Source: Chitinophaga sp. Ak27
Lineage (GTDB): Bacteria > Bacteroidota > Bacteroidia > Chitinophagales > Chitinophagaceae
Length of the DNA: 64,000 bases
NCBI RefSeq assembly: GCF_012726295.1
Contig: NZ_JABAOB010000011.1
Location: forward strand, 124,001 to 188,000
Direction: 5' to 3'
Part shown: in pieces, positions 8,244 to 17,360 of the stretch
Layout of the letters: every line of letters starts with the position of its first letter
Position numbering within the stretch: the stretch's first letter is position 1
Position numbers and translations under genes: made by a program
Notes under the pieces: model-generated
Seen by the model: only the letters and a program-made list of their open reading frames with translations
Database searches by the model: none
Told to the model about the DNA's origin: nothing

Positions 8244-11200
8244 TTAGAAGCTGAGGTTAATACCGGCAGACAGTGATTTAATAGCCGGATAGCGGTAATA
8301 AGTGGTTCCTCCGATGGATTGTTCCGGATCCAGCCCTTTATGCTTATAGAGGGTGAACAGGTTTTCTCCCTGCAGGTAAACCATTACGTTATGGAGGTGC
8401 GCCTTCTCCATCCATAAAACCGGAAGGTTATAGCTCAGGTTCACACTCTTTAACCGCGCATAGCTGGCATCATACAGGAAACGGCTGGAAACGGATGTCC
8501 AGTTGGTATTGATGGTTGTCAGCTTTGGAACATCAGTGTTCTTGTTATCCGGTGTCCAGTGGTTCAGCATTTCTGTAGAAAACGGCCGGCCGGGGCTGGT
8601 GCCGGTTCCTAACAGGAACAGGTAATCCTGGTCCAGTACCTTACCTCCAAGGCTATACGCCACCAGGAAGGAGAAAGAAAATCCTTTATAGTTAAAGGTA
8701 TTGGTGATCCCCCCGTATACGTCCGGCAGTGAAGAACCGCTACCATACAGGCTGGCGGCACTATAGTTGTTGGTAGTACCTTTGGTACCATCGGCTTTGT
8801 CGACATACCATTGCGGTAAGCCGGTATTAGGATCTACGCCAGCCCATTGCCTGAGATAAAATTCATAGATAGACTTTCCTACTTCCAGTCTTTTAGTGCC
8901 ACTGATAATAGTTTTTTGCGGCAGTTCTGTTACCTTATTCCGGTAGTGCGTCATATTCAGGTCTATGGCCCAACTGAAATCCTTTGTTTTAACGGGTATA
9001 CCATGCAGGGTGAGTTCCGCGCCGGTATTTTTCAGGGCTCCGATATTTTGTGCAATGGAACCGTAACCCAGGGAAGGAGCCAGCGGCTTGGAATACAGCA
9101 GATCTTTCGAACTGCGCTGGAAGAATTCCACGGTACCGCTAAAACGATTATTAAACAGGGCGAAGTCTACCCCTGCGTTGAAGTTTAGGTTTGTTTCCCA
9201 TTTCAGCAGCGGGTTATAGAGAAACCGGCGGTAAGTACCCCCTTCTCCCAGGTTGCTGTTTACTTCCAGCAAAGGATAGTAGTTGTAGTAAGAATCCGGG
9301 CCCAGGTTATCGTTACCTTGTCCTCCATAGCTGGCCCGTACCGTCAGCAAATCGATCCAGGAAACATCTTTCAGTGCTTTTTCTTCTGTCAGTTTCCAGG
9401 AAGCGCCTACTGACCAGAAGGTACCCCAGCGACGGTTGGGCGCAAAGCGGGAGGATCCATCGCGGCGCAGGGAACCCGACAGGAAGTATTTGCCGTCGTA
9501 ATCGTATTCGGCACGGCCGAGGTAACTGGAAAGGGTATACGTATCTGTATATCCTTGTAAGTCCTTGATCAGGGAGGCATCCGACAACTCATCCAGCCCT
9601 GGCAGGGAGAAACCAGATTTCTGACCGTCCATAAATGTGGTCTGGTATTTATAAGCTTCTTGTCCGGCCAGTAAGCTCAAGTGGTGCTTTTCGTTGAACG
9701 TTTCTTCGTAGGTAAGGAGGTTATTGAAGGTCCAGCTGAAAGTACGATAAGTGGCCTTTTCCACGGTACCACCTACTTCTGCATCAAATCCCAGGGTGGG
9801 ATTGGTGTAGTCGTGCGATTGACGGTTAGTATAGTCGGCGTTGTAGCTGGATTTAAATTTCAGTCCGCGCCAGATCGTCGCTTCTCCAAACACACGGGCA
9901 GATACGTCATCGCGGATCACATTGTGTTTATCTATCGCGGAAGTGGCTACCAGGTTGCTGTTTGGATTATCGGCGCTGGGGCGGTAGCTACCAAAATCAA
10001 ATATCTTATTACCGTTGGCATCCAGGATGTATTGTCCTGTGGCTTTGTCGCGCTGGTAAATAGGATAAAAGTTCGACATCAGCCTGCCGTAGTTTACATA
10101 GTTATCGGAGCGGCTGTCTTCAGAAGGGGGTGCTTGTTGTTCTGAATGTGCGCCGCTGAGGTTCAATCCTACTTTCAGCCATTTTTTGGCATCCAGCTCT
10201 ACGTTGCTGCGTACGTTATAGCGTTTAAATCCTGAGCCCAGGTAAATACCCTGGTCATCCAGGTAGCCTCCGGCGATGTAGTAGCGACTTTTGTCGGTAG
10301 CGCCGCTGATATTGAGGTCGGCTTCTGTACGGTGACCGGTACGTTGCATGGCATCATTCCAGCTGTCATCCCAGAGGGGTTTGGCGCCGTTCACCAGTTT
10401 GCCGTCGGTGCCTACCGGCTGTGGAAAGGCCGTGCCATAGGGATTAATACCCACTCTTCTTACCAGGTTGCTGCTGGCCTGAGCGGCTGCCGTAGCGGGA
10501 GATAAACCATTGGTCAATCCTGCGTTGCGCAACGCTTCCCAGTACATCTGAAAATATTGGTCAGTACTTACCTTTTCATAATCTTTTACTGCTCTGTTAG
10601 AATAGCCCTGGCTAACGCGAACGTCTATATTATTTCCGCCTTTCCTGCCTTTTTTGGTGGTAATGATAATCACCCCGTTGGCGCCACGGGAACCATATAA
10701 TGCGCTGGAAGCGGCATCTTTCAGTACGCTGATAGATTCAATATCATACGGATTGATCGCGCTGAGACTACCTCCGTACGGTACACCATCTACTACGTAT
10801 AAAGGATCGGCCGATGCGTTGATAGAGCCCACTCCGCGGATGCGGATGGTAGCTTCTGAGCCGGGTTGTCCGCTGGAAGCAGAACTTTGCACACCTGCAG
10901 CCAGGCCCTGTAAGGCTTTGGTAACGTTGGATACCTGGCGGTTGACCAGTTCATCGCTTTTGATGGTGGCTACTGAACCTGTGTAGGAGTTTTTTTTAGC
11001 CGTTCCGTAAGCTACCACCACCACTTCGTCAATGTCTTTCCCAGCGCTCTTGAGGGAAACATTCAATGGCGTTGTACTAATAGGTACTTCCTGCGGCTCC
11101 AGGCCCACAAAGCGGATCACCAGGGCAGTTGCAGTAGGGTCGCCGACCTGTAAAGTAAAGTTTCCATTAGGATCACTAACGGTTCCGTTAGTAGTTCCCT

Positions 11201-11333
11201 TTACTACCACGGTGGCCCCGGGTAGTGGCGTATTGTCTTTTGCAGAATAGATACGGCCTGTGACCGTACGTGACTGCGCAAATGTGGCCAACGGGCCAAA
11301 CAGCAGCAATGAGAGCAGTAGTCGTTGTAACAT
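8244..11333 (-). CDS. SusC/RagA-family TonB-linked outer-membrane protein
   Basis: A 1029-residue TonB-dependent transporter. Order: signal peptide (about 1-19, ending TFAQ), carboxypeptidase-D-like beta-sandwich (VTGRIYSAKDNTPLPGATVVVKGTTNGTVSDPNG), TonB-box region (DEVVVVAYGTAKK), plug domain (LQGLAAGVQ, then SGQPGSEATIRIRGVGSIN and YVVDGVPYGG), and a long barrel ending in a terminal Phe. It works with the SusD protein encoded 11 nt downstream to import a ligand across the outer membrane. A strong promoter lies about 310 nt upstream, giving a long leader. No enzymes or sigma/anti-sigma genes are adjacent. Confidence 0.96.
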   Translation of the reverse strand: MLQRLLLSLLLFGPLATFAQSRTVTGRIYSAKDNTPLPGATVVVKGTTNGTVSDPNGNFTLQVGDPTATALVIRFVGLEPQEVPISTTPLNVSLKSAGKDIDEVVVVAYGTAKKNSYTGSVATIKSDELVNRQVSNVTKALQGLAAGVQSSASSGQPGSEATIRIRGVGSINASADPLYVVDGVPYGGSLSAINPYDIESISVLKDAASSALYGSRGANGVIIITTKKGRKGGNNIDVRVSQGYSNRAVKDYEKVSTDQYFQMYWEALRNAGLTNGLSPATAAAQASSNLVRRVGINPYGTAFPQPVGTDGKLVNGAKPLWDDSWNDAMQRTGHRTEADLNISGATDKSRYYIAGGYLDDQGIYLGSGFKRYNVRSNVELDAKKWLKVGLNLSGAHSEQQAPPSEDSRSDNYVNYGRLMSNFYPIYQRDKATGQYILDANGNKIFDFGSYRPSADNPNSNLVATSAIDKHNVIRDDVSARVFGEATIWRGLKFKSSYNADYTNRQSHDYTNPTLGFDAEVGGTVEKATYRTFSWTFNNLLTYEETFNEKHHLSLLAGQEAYKYQTTFMDGQKSGFSLPGLDELSDASLIKDLQGYTDTYTLSSYLGRAEYDYDGKYFLSGSLRRDGSSRFAPNRRWGTFWSVGASWKLTEEKALKDVSWIDLLTVRASYGGQGNDNLGPDSYYNYYPLLEVNSNLGEGGTYRRFLYNPLLKWETNLNFNAGVDFALFNNRFSGTVEFFQRSSKDLLYSKPLAPSLGYGSIAQNIGALKNTGAELTLHGIPVKTKDFSWAIDLNMTHYRNKVTELPQKTIISGTKRLEVGKSIYEFYLRQWAGVDPNTGLPQWYVDKADGTKGTTNNYSAASLYGSGSSLPDVYGGITNTFNYKGFSFSFLVAYSLGGKVLDQDYLFLLGTGTSPGRPFSTEMLNHWTPDNKNTDVPKLTTINTNWTSVSSRFLYDASYARLKSVNLSYNLPVLWMEKAHLHNVMVYLQGENLFTLYKHKGLDPEQSIGGTTYYRYPAIKSLSAGINLSF

Positions 11334-11647
11334 AAACTAAGGGTTGAGAATAATAATAAACCAGGTTTTCGGCAATACAAGTACAGGCCTGTTGTGTAAC
11401 AGACTTTTACAGTATGGCATTTCATTGTTGTAAATAGCCGTTACGGCTGGTGTGCCCAGGTACGGTTATGGATTGTTGTAACTCGCTGCCACAGCGGTTC
11501 GCACGGACAGTTGGTATTTTCAGTTTATTGGTTAATTAATGGCAACAACAATAGTCAATGACTAAAAATGGTTGGGTTATTTTCCGCATAAGCAATCATT
11601 TAAATTCCATCTTTATTACCCTATAACTTCTATAGACTAATGGGTCG

Positions 11648-11679
11648 CAAAGCTATGTGCTTTCATAAAGAAAAACAAA
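11648..11679 (-). promoter_or_regulatory. susC promoter
   Basis: On the minus strand, TTTG (11676-11679) and TAGCTTTG (11648-11655) match the Bacteroidota -33/-7 promoter exactly, with a 20-nt spacer. Transcription would begin near 11640, about 310 nt before the susC ATG. The 11334-11842 intergenic region otherwise holds this long leader and A/T-rich sequence; I see no gene in it. Confidence 0.7.
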
Positions 11680-11842
11680 ACATTTGTTAAAAAAGTGGAT
11701 AAAACTTTTTTAAATATTGGTTTTACAGGTTTGACGCGGTATTGCGCTGATAAAAATGTGATGAACGGAAAATTTCTGTCATCAAAATGCAGAAGGGTTG
11801 TTTTTTACTTTTTCAATGTCTGGGTAATTGTGCGATAGCGGG

Positions 11843-12304
11843 CTAAGCACAGGTGCGTTCAAATTCTTCATCTACCAGCCAATGGCCACTGTCGGCGGCA
11901 GCTGTAGCCAGTTCATCGCAGCGGTTATTGAACGGGTTACTGGCATGACCCTTTACCCACTGCATTTTGACGCGATGTTTTTTATAGAGTGGAATGAAAC
12001 GAAGCCACAAATCTTTATTTTTCTTCTCTTTAAAGTTTGTTTTCACCCAACCCCATAGCCATCCTTTCTCTATACTATCTACTACATATTTGCTATCGGT
12101 AAAAATGGTCACTGTTAATCCCTCCTTCCTGAGGGCTTCCAGCGCTACGATTACTGCCAGTAGCTCCATCCTGTTGTTGGTGGTTTTTCGGTACCCTTGT
12201 GACAACTCCTTGCGCAAGCTGCCCCATATCAATACTACTCCATATCCGCCGGGGCCAGGGTTGCCACGGGAGGCGCCATCCGTATATACTACCAGTTCAG
12301 CCAT
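11843..12304 (-). CDS. rnhA: ribonuclease HI
   Basis: A 153-residue RNase HI that cuts the RNA strand of RNA-DNA hybrids in the cytosol. The DEDD active site is visible: YTDGASRGNPGPGGYG (Asp), NNRMELLAVIVAL (Glu), FTDSKYVVDSI (Asp) and the final Asp in NRCDELA. The basic handle region is WVKTNFKEKKNKDLW. Length and order are normal. It lies downstream of the carboxylase gene on the same strand, with palindromic copy 2 between them. Confidence 0.97.
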   Translation of the reverse strand: MAELVVYTDGASRGNPGPGGYGVVLIWGSLRKELSQGYRKTTNNRMELLAVIVALEALRKEGLTVTIFTDSKYVVDSIEKGWLWGWVKTNFKEKKNKDLWLRFIPLYKKHRVKMQWVKGHASNPFNNRCDELATAAADSGHWLVDEEFERTCA

Positions 12305-12339
12305 ATTTATTTTTAAAGAAGTGCTAAGGTAGTATAAAT

Positions 12340-12461
12340 GAGCTGAAAGCGGAAGGCATAAAGCAAAAAGCTATTATGGAGAATGATTATAGCGAATATT
12401 AAAAATCGCTTAAGTCCTCCTCCATAATAGCTTTTTGCTTTATGCCTTCCGCTTTCAGCTC
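12340..12461. repeat. stop-proximal long palindrome, copy 2
   Basis: The most perfect copy: a 42-bp arm at 12340-12381 is exactly complementary to 12420-12461. Each arm reads as units TGAAAGC, GGAAGGC, ATAAAGC, AAAAAGC, then TATTATGGAG. The loop contains a second small dyad (AGCGA with TCGCT). It begins 5 nt after the stop codon of the carboxylase gene (minus strand) and ends 36 nt before the rnhA start. Confidence 0.95.
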
Positions 12462-12466
12462 ACTTA

Positions 12467-14104
12467 CTACACCTGGAATACGCCTACATTAAAGGCATGT
12501 TCCACAGGTGCGTTGTTGGCGGCTTTAATTCCTTCTGCGATGCGTGCACGGGTATCGGCCGGATCGATGATTTCATCTACCCATAACCTGGCGGCGGCAT
12601 AATAAGGGGTTGTTTGTGCGGTATATTTATCGGTGATTTCTTTGAGCAGCCGTGCTTCTTCTTCAGGCGTAATCACTTCACCTTTGGCTTTCAGGGAAGC
12701 AACCTGTATCTGTAATAATGTCTTCGCAGCCTGCTCCCCTCCCATCACGGCAATCTTGGCTGATGGCCATGCATAGATAAAACGGGGATCATAAGCCTTT
12801 CCGCACATAGCATAGTTGCCTGCTCCGTAGGAGTTGCCAATGATGACCGTAATTTTGGGGACCACCGAATTGGCCACTGCATTCACCAGTTTAGCTCCAT
12901 CTTTAATGATGCCGGCGTGTTCACTTCTGCTGCCTACCATAAACCCGGTAACATCCTGCAGGAATACCAGGGGGATTTTCTTTTGGTTACAGTTCATAAT
13001 GAAGCGGGCGGCCTTATCGGCGCTGTCGTTGTAAATAACGCCCCCCATCTGCATTTCACCTTTGCGGCTTTTCACAATCTTACGTTGGTTGGCCACAATG
13101 CCTACTGCCCATCCATCGATGCGGGCGTATCCACACAAAATACTTTTACCATAATCCTGTTTATACTGGTCGAATGCAGAATCATCTACCAGGCGTTCTA
13201 TTACTTCCAGCATATCATAGGGACGGGTGCTGTCGGCTGGTAATATACTGTCCAGTTCTTCGGTTGGTTTAGTGGGCGCTACTGCTGCGATACGATCAAA
13301 CCCGGCTTGGGCAGGCTGCCCTATTTTACTGACAATTCGTTTCACCTGGTCCAGGCACTCTTCATCTGATTTAAATTTATAGTCGGCGATACCCGAAATT
13401 TCGGTATGGGTAACGGCGCCGCCTAATGTTTCGGCATCTACATCTTCTCCTATAGCGGCTTTTACCAGGTAAGGACCGGCCAGGAAAATGGAGCCATTGC
13501 CTTCTACCATCAGCACTTCATCGCTCATAATGGGCAGGTAGGCGCCTCCGGCCACGCAACTACCCATCACAGCTGCAATCTGGGTAATGCCCATGGCGCT
13601 CATCCGGGCATTGTTGCGGAAGATGCGGCCAAAATGTTCTTTATCGGGAAAAATTTCGTCCTGCATAGGCAGGAATACGCCGGCGCTGTCTACCAGGTAA
13701 ATGACCGGGAGATGATTTTCCATCGCTATCTCCTGTAAACGCAGGTTCTTTTTACCGGTCATCGGAAACCAGGCGCCCGCCTTTACAGTCATGTCGTTTG
13801 CTACGATCATGCATTGCCGCCCGCTTACATACCCAATACCACCTACTGTACCGGCGGCAGGGCAACCTCCATATTCATTGTACATATCATAGGCGGCAAA
13901 GGCGCCTATTTCCATAAAAGTGGTGTCCTTGTCTACCAGGTAATCGATGCGCTCGCGCGCGGTAAGCTTACCCCGTTGCCGCACTTTTTCCAGGCTTTTT
14001 TTTCCTCCGCCCTGTTCAATCACTCCCAGGCGTTGTTTCATAGTACTGATCGCCATCCGCATGGCATCTTCATTTTTATTGGTTTCCAGTTGCTGCTGAT
14101 CCAT
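12467..14104 (-). CDS. acyl-CoA carboxylase beta subunit (biotin-dependent carboxyltransferase)
   Basis: A 545-residue carboxyltransferase subunit that moves CO2 from carboxybiotin to an acyl-CoA. It has the two crotonase-like halves: N-terminal LTARERIDYLVD, GGIGYVSGRQCMIVANDMTVKAGAW, VYLVDSAGVFLP and GSCVAGGAYLPIMSDE; C-terminal GIVANQR, FLQDVTGFMVGSRSEHAGIIKDGAKL, NSYGAGNYAMCGKAYDP and WPSAKIAVMGGEQAA. GGAVTHTEISGIADY favours the methylcrotonoyl/geranyl-CoA-like group, but propionyl-CoA is possible. No biotin carboxylase or BCCP gene is adjacent, so the alpha subunit must lie elsewhere. Confidence 0.93.
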   Translation of the reverse strand: MDQQQLETNKNEDAMRMAISTMKQRLGVIEQGGGKKSLEKVRQRGKLTARERIDYLVDKDTTFMEIGAFAAYDMYNEYGGCPAAGTVGGIGYVSGRQCMIVANDMTVKAGAWFPMTGKKNLRLQEIAMENHLPVIYLVDSAGVFLPMQDEIFPDKEHFGRIFRNNARMSAMGITQIAAVMGSCVAGGAYLPIMSDEVLMVEGNGSIFLAGPYLVKAAIGEDVDAETLGGAVTHTEISGIADYKFKSDEECLDQVKRIVSKIGQPAQAGFDRIAAVAPTKPTEELDSILPADSTRPYDMLEVIERLVDDSAFDQYKQDYGKSILCGYARIDGWAVGIVANQRKIVKSRKGEMQMGGVIYNDSADKAARFIMNCNQKKIPLVFLQDVTGFMVGSRSEHAGIIKDGAKLVNAVANSVVPKITVIIGNSYGAGNYAMCGKAYDPRFIYAWPSAKIAVMGGEQAAKTLLQIQVASLKAKGEVITPEEEARLLKEITDKYTAQTTPYYAAARLWVDEIIDPADTRARIAEGIKAANNAPVEHAFNVGVFQV

Positions 14105-14314
14105 AACGATGGGTTTTATATTCTTTAAAAATAAGGGAAAGAATTCAGTAAATTACGAAGAGGGACCTGCCCGGCTCCCGCCGGACTTCGTTGGTATTTT
14201 GATGAATATTATGATTACCGCGATTCTGTTTCTTATTTGTATAGCTGTATGCCGGTTATATGTATAGCATTTAAAAGAGATACAGATATCTTTTAAAAAA
14301 TAAAATTCTTTTGT

Positions 14315-14773
14315 ATGTCGTTAACGGAACACTTAGCCTCATCACTGGAAAAACTATACAATGGCAATCCCTGGATAGATGTCACTTTCCAGGAGCATTT
14401 GTCGCGCATGAATGCAGCCCAGGCTGTGCAACGCTTCGGCGATTCCAACAATACCTGGGAGCTGGTAAATCACCTGATTTTCTGGCACCAGCGGGTGCAA
14501 CGGTATATGCATAACGAGGCTCCCGAGCAGGACGGAGATCTGCCTGATTTTTATATGCCTGAAAATCATGGGGAGGAAAACTGGCAGGCTACCATTCACC
14601 GGCTGGGACATTCTTTTGAGATGATCACCGCGGCTATCCGGAACTTCCCCGAAAAGTTCCTGTTTGATACCATTCCGGGCACCGAATACACTGCCATCCG
14701 ATATTTACAGGGACTGGCAGAACATGATGCGTATCACCTGGGGCAAATTGTATTGCTGCATAAATACGCCTAA
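14315..14773 (+). CDS. DinB-like metal-dependent hydrolase/transferase family protein
   Basis: A 152-residue DinB/YfiT-like four-helix protein. The metal-binding histidines typical of the family are seen in LVNHLIFWHQRV and in the C-terminal AEHDAYHLGQIVLLHK. Members use a divalent metal for thiol or bacillithiol transfer or for unknown roles; the exact function is not predictable. An overlapping frame begins 4 nt earlier, but this frame carries the family motifs. It ends overlapping the stop of the MarR-GNAT gene by 4 bp (convergent). Confidence 0.9.
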   Translation: MSLTEHLASSLEKLYNGNPWIDVTFQEHLSRMNAAQAVQRFGDSNNTWELVNHLIFWHQRVQRYMHNEAPEQDGDLPDFYMPENHGEENWQATIHRLGHSFEMITAAIRNFPEKFLFDTIPGTEYTAIRYLQGLAEHDAYHLGQIVLLHKYA

Positions 14774-15702
14774 AACAGGTCCATATCGTAACGTTGTTCA
14801 TATAGTTGCTGTCCCCAAAGCTGCAGGTACTTTTCTCCCGTTTTGCGGAAGCCGGCCTTTTTATAGAGACTGATAGCGGCTTCCTGCATGCTGGTTGTCA
14901 TCAGGTACACCTTCTGGTAATCTTTTTCCCGGCAAAAATCCAGGGCTTCCTGCAGCAAACGTTTTCCCAGCCCTCTGCCGCGGTAGTCGGGATGGATCAG
15001 GAACCAGCGCAGCTGCGCCAGGTGCCGGGAAGATCCCAGTATGGCCACGGCGCCAACCATCTGATTATCGGCTGTAGCGATAAACATACGGTCTTTCGCC
15101 GGGTTATAGGCAGGCAGGAACTCATAGAATGTTTTACAGACATAGCTTTCAAATTCCAGGTTGTACCCACATTCCCGGGCATACAAATGTCCGTGCAGAT
15201 AAATCAGGTATCCTACATCGCCGGGCAGCAGGTTATAACGTATATGGATAGCTGAAGGTTCCCCGCCTTTATCGTTCGATAACACCTGCCGAATGGTTTT
15301 CATGGCGCCGGTGAGCTGATGCTGGTCCTTTTCAGACAAGGGATCGGTGAGCTGATGAATTTCCCGGGTCGATTTATCTTCCAGCTGGGCCATTAGTTTT
15401 TTCCCCGCTGCACTCAGCTGCAAAAAAAACGTACGCCCGTCGGCGGTAGATTGCTGCCTTAACAGCCAGCCATTTTTTTCAAAACGTTTCAACATGCGGC
15501 TGAGGTAGCCGCCATCTATCCCTAAAATACCGGTGAGCTGTCCTGCCGTACACTTTCCCAGCTGCCCTATTTCATATAATACCCTCACTTCTGATAGCGA
15601 CAACTGGCTATCCAGGATATGCTGATTTAATAACCCGATCATGCCGGTATAAAAGCGGTTAAAACTGCGTACATCGCTTACTACCTGGGAATTACTAGAC
15701 AT
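14770..15702 (-). CDS. MarR-GNAT fusion: winged-helix regulator with acetyltransferase domain
   Basis: About 310 residues from the ATG at 15702 (alternative starts at 15744 and 15750 lie inside the operator). The N-terminal half is a MarR winged helix (LSLSEVRVLYEIGQLGKCTAGQLTGILGIDGGYLSRMLKRFEKNGWL, then the wing TADGRTFFLQLSAAGKKL). The C-terminal half is a GNAT fold with the acetyl-CoA loop HPDYRGRGLGKRLLQEAL and the terminal motif ISLYKKAGFRKTG. Such fusions probably regulate genes in response to, or while acetylating, a small molecule. A 47-bp palindrome directly upstream suggests autoregulation and control of the divergent symporter. The ligand is unknown. Confidence 0.93.
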   Translation of the reverse strand: MSSNSQVVSDVRSFNRFYTGMIGLLNQHILDSQLSLSEVRVLYEIGQLGKCTAGQLTGILGIDGGYLSRMLKRFEKNGWLLRQQSTADGRTFFLQLSAAGKKLMAQLEDKSTREIHQLTDPLSEKDQHQLTGAMKTIRQVLSNDKGGEPSAIHIRYNLLPGDVGYLIYLHGHLYARECGYNLEFESYVCKTFYEFLPAYNPAKDRMFIATADNQMVGAVAILGSSRHLAQLRWFLIHPDYRGRGLGKRLLQEALDFCREKDYQKVYLMTTSMQEAAISLYKKAGFRKTGEKYLQLWGQQLYEQRYDMDLF

Positions 15703-15731
15703 AGGAGGCTGTTTTTCAAACAAAAATACGT

Positions 15732-15778
15732 AAATAGTTGACATAGGCAAATAATTTATTTGCCTATGTCAACTATTT
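15732..15778. promoter_or_regulatory. 47-bp operator palindrome between MarR-GNAT and symporter genes
   Basis: Two 23-bp arms (15732-15754 and 15756-15778) are exact inverse complements separated by one base. The central part reads TTGACATAGGCAAATAA and its complement. It lies 29 nt upstream of the MarR-GNAT ATG and 133 nt upstream of the symporter ATG. A binding site for the MarR-type dimer, perhaps two dimers, is the simplest reading. Confidence 0.8.
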
Positions 15779-15911
15779 TATTTACTGCGGTTTTAAGCAC
15801 CCATTTACTGGTTTTCTGTTACCTATGAAGATAAATTTCCAGCAAATATTATATTTGCTACCTTCCCTTTGCTGTTCAGCAGCAAAAGGCCCTTATCACG
15901 AAATCAGATTT

Positions 15912-17360
15912 ATGTCTCCGGGTTTATTATTTTCTTTTGTCATTGCTTACTTTGTCATCCTGCTGATCGTAGCATGGTATACAGGCCGTAATTCGAACAA
16001 CGACTCTTTCTTTATCGGCAACCGTAACAGTAACTGGATGCTGGTGGCCTTTGGTATGATCGGTACCTCTTTGAGCGGGGTTACCTTTGTGAGCGTACCT
16101 GGCGCCGTAGGGAAAGATGCTTTTTCCTACATGCAGATTACCCTGGGGTACTTTATTGGGTACGTTACCATTGCCTATGTACTGATTCCCTTGTATTACC
16201 GGTTGCAGCTCACCTCTATTTATAATTACCTGGGTACCCGGTTTGGTACCAAATCCTATAAAACCGGCGCTTCCTTCTTCATCCTGTCCCGCACCCTGGG
16301 CGCTACGGCGAGGTTATACCTGGTGGTACGCATTCTCCAGGATGCCATTCTTTCCAGTTTCGGGGTGCCATTCTGGATTACCACGCTGGTTATCCTGATC
16401 ATGATCCTCCTCTATACTTATGAAGGAGGGGTAAAAACAATCGTATATACAGATACCCTGCAAACCACCTGTATGCTGGCTGGCCTGGTCATTTGCGTAG
16501 GCTTTATCCTGCACACCATGGATCTCAGCCTGGGACAGAGCCTGAGTGCAATGCATGAACGGGGGCTGACTACCATTTTCAATACTGATCCCGATAGCAA
16601 GTTGTTTTTTATAAAACAGATACTGGCAGGCGCCTTTATTACCATTACGATGACCGGTCTTGACCAGGAGATGATGCAAAAAAATATCTCTGTAAAAACA
16701 TTAAAAGATTCCAAGAAAAACATGGTATCACTGGCCTTTATCATGGTGATCGTGATTGGCCTGTTTCTCTTCCTGGGTGGCCTGCTCCATCTGTATGGCG
16801 CCCAACAACAGGTAACTGCTACAGGCGATAAATTATTCCCGGAACTGGCCTTGCATCATATGCCGCCGGTGATTTCCGTGATCTTTATTATTGCCCTGAT
16901 ATCTGCACTGTTTCCCAGTGCCGATGGCGCCATGACGGCCCTCACCTCTTCCCTCTGCATCGATATACTGGATATGCAGCGGAGAAGCGACTGGCCGGAA
17001 GCAACAAAGAAAAAAGTGCGTCAGCGTATACACCTCCTCATGGCGTTCATTTTCCTGTTGTTCGTGATGGTATTTGAATGGGTAAATAACCAGAGCATGA
17101 TCGGCGTCATCCTGAAAGTGGCCACCTATACTTATGGACCATTACTGGGATTGTTTGCCTTTGGTATCCTGTCGAAACGTAAAGTAAACGACTCCCTGGT
17201 ACCCCTGGTCTGCGTGGCGGCCCCCCTGCTGTGCTTATTAGTAGATACTTACCAGTCTGTGTTGTTTGGACATTTCCAGATAGGACTGGAACTGTTGATC
17301 ATAAATGGCTCCTTTACGTTTATTGGCCTGTTGCTGATATCGCGTAAAGCTGAAAGCTAA
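15912..17360 (+). CDS. sodium:solute symporter (SSS family)
   Basis: About 482 residues from the ATG at 15912, which begins directly at the first membrane segment (MSPGLLFSFVIAYFVILLIVAW); the frame extends 29 codons upstream but that stretch is not typical of the family. About 13 membrane segments follow. SSS hallmarks are DSFFIGNRNSNWMLVAFGMIGTSLSGVTFVSVPG, the STxR-like region LSRTLGATARLYLVVRIL and the sodium-site region FPSADGAMTALTSSL. It imports an organic solute with Na+; the substrate is unknown. The divergent MarR-GNAT gene and shared palindrome suggest ligand-dependent control. Its last codons lie inside palindromic copy 3. Confidence 0.92.
   Translation: MSPGLLFSFVIAYFVILLIVAWYTGRNSNNDSFFIGNRNSNWMLVAFGMIGTSLSGVTFVSVPGAVGKDAFSYMQITLGYFIGYVTIAYVLIPLYYRLQLTSIYNYLGTRFGTKSYKTGASFFILSRTLGATARLYLVVRILQDAILSSFGVPFWITTLVILIMILLYTYEGGVKTIVYTDTLQTTCMLAGLVICVGFILHTMDLSLGQSLSAMHERGLTTIFNTDPDSKLFFIKQILAGAFITITMTGLDQEMMQKNISVKTLKDSKKNMVSLAFIMVIVIGLFLFLGGLLHLYGAQQQVTATGDKLFPELALHHMPPVISVIFIIALISALFPSADGAMTALTSSLCIDILDMQRRSDWPEATKKKVRQRIHLLMAFIFLLFVMVFEWVNNQSMIGVILKVATYTYGPLLGLFAFGILSKRKVNDSLVPLVCVAAPLLCLLVDTYQSVLFGHFQIGLELLIINGSFTFIGLLLISRKAES

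Noticed and set aside
11334..11842. Riboswitch in the susC leader
   Set aside because: I looked for TPP, cobalamin, SAM and similar conserved boxes and saw none.
15825..15911. N-terminal extension of the symporter
   Set aside because: The 29 extra residues have no membrane or family character and the ATG at 15912 begins at the first transmembrane helix.
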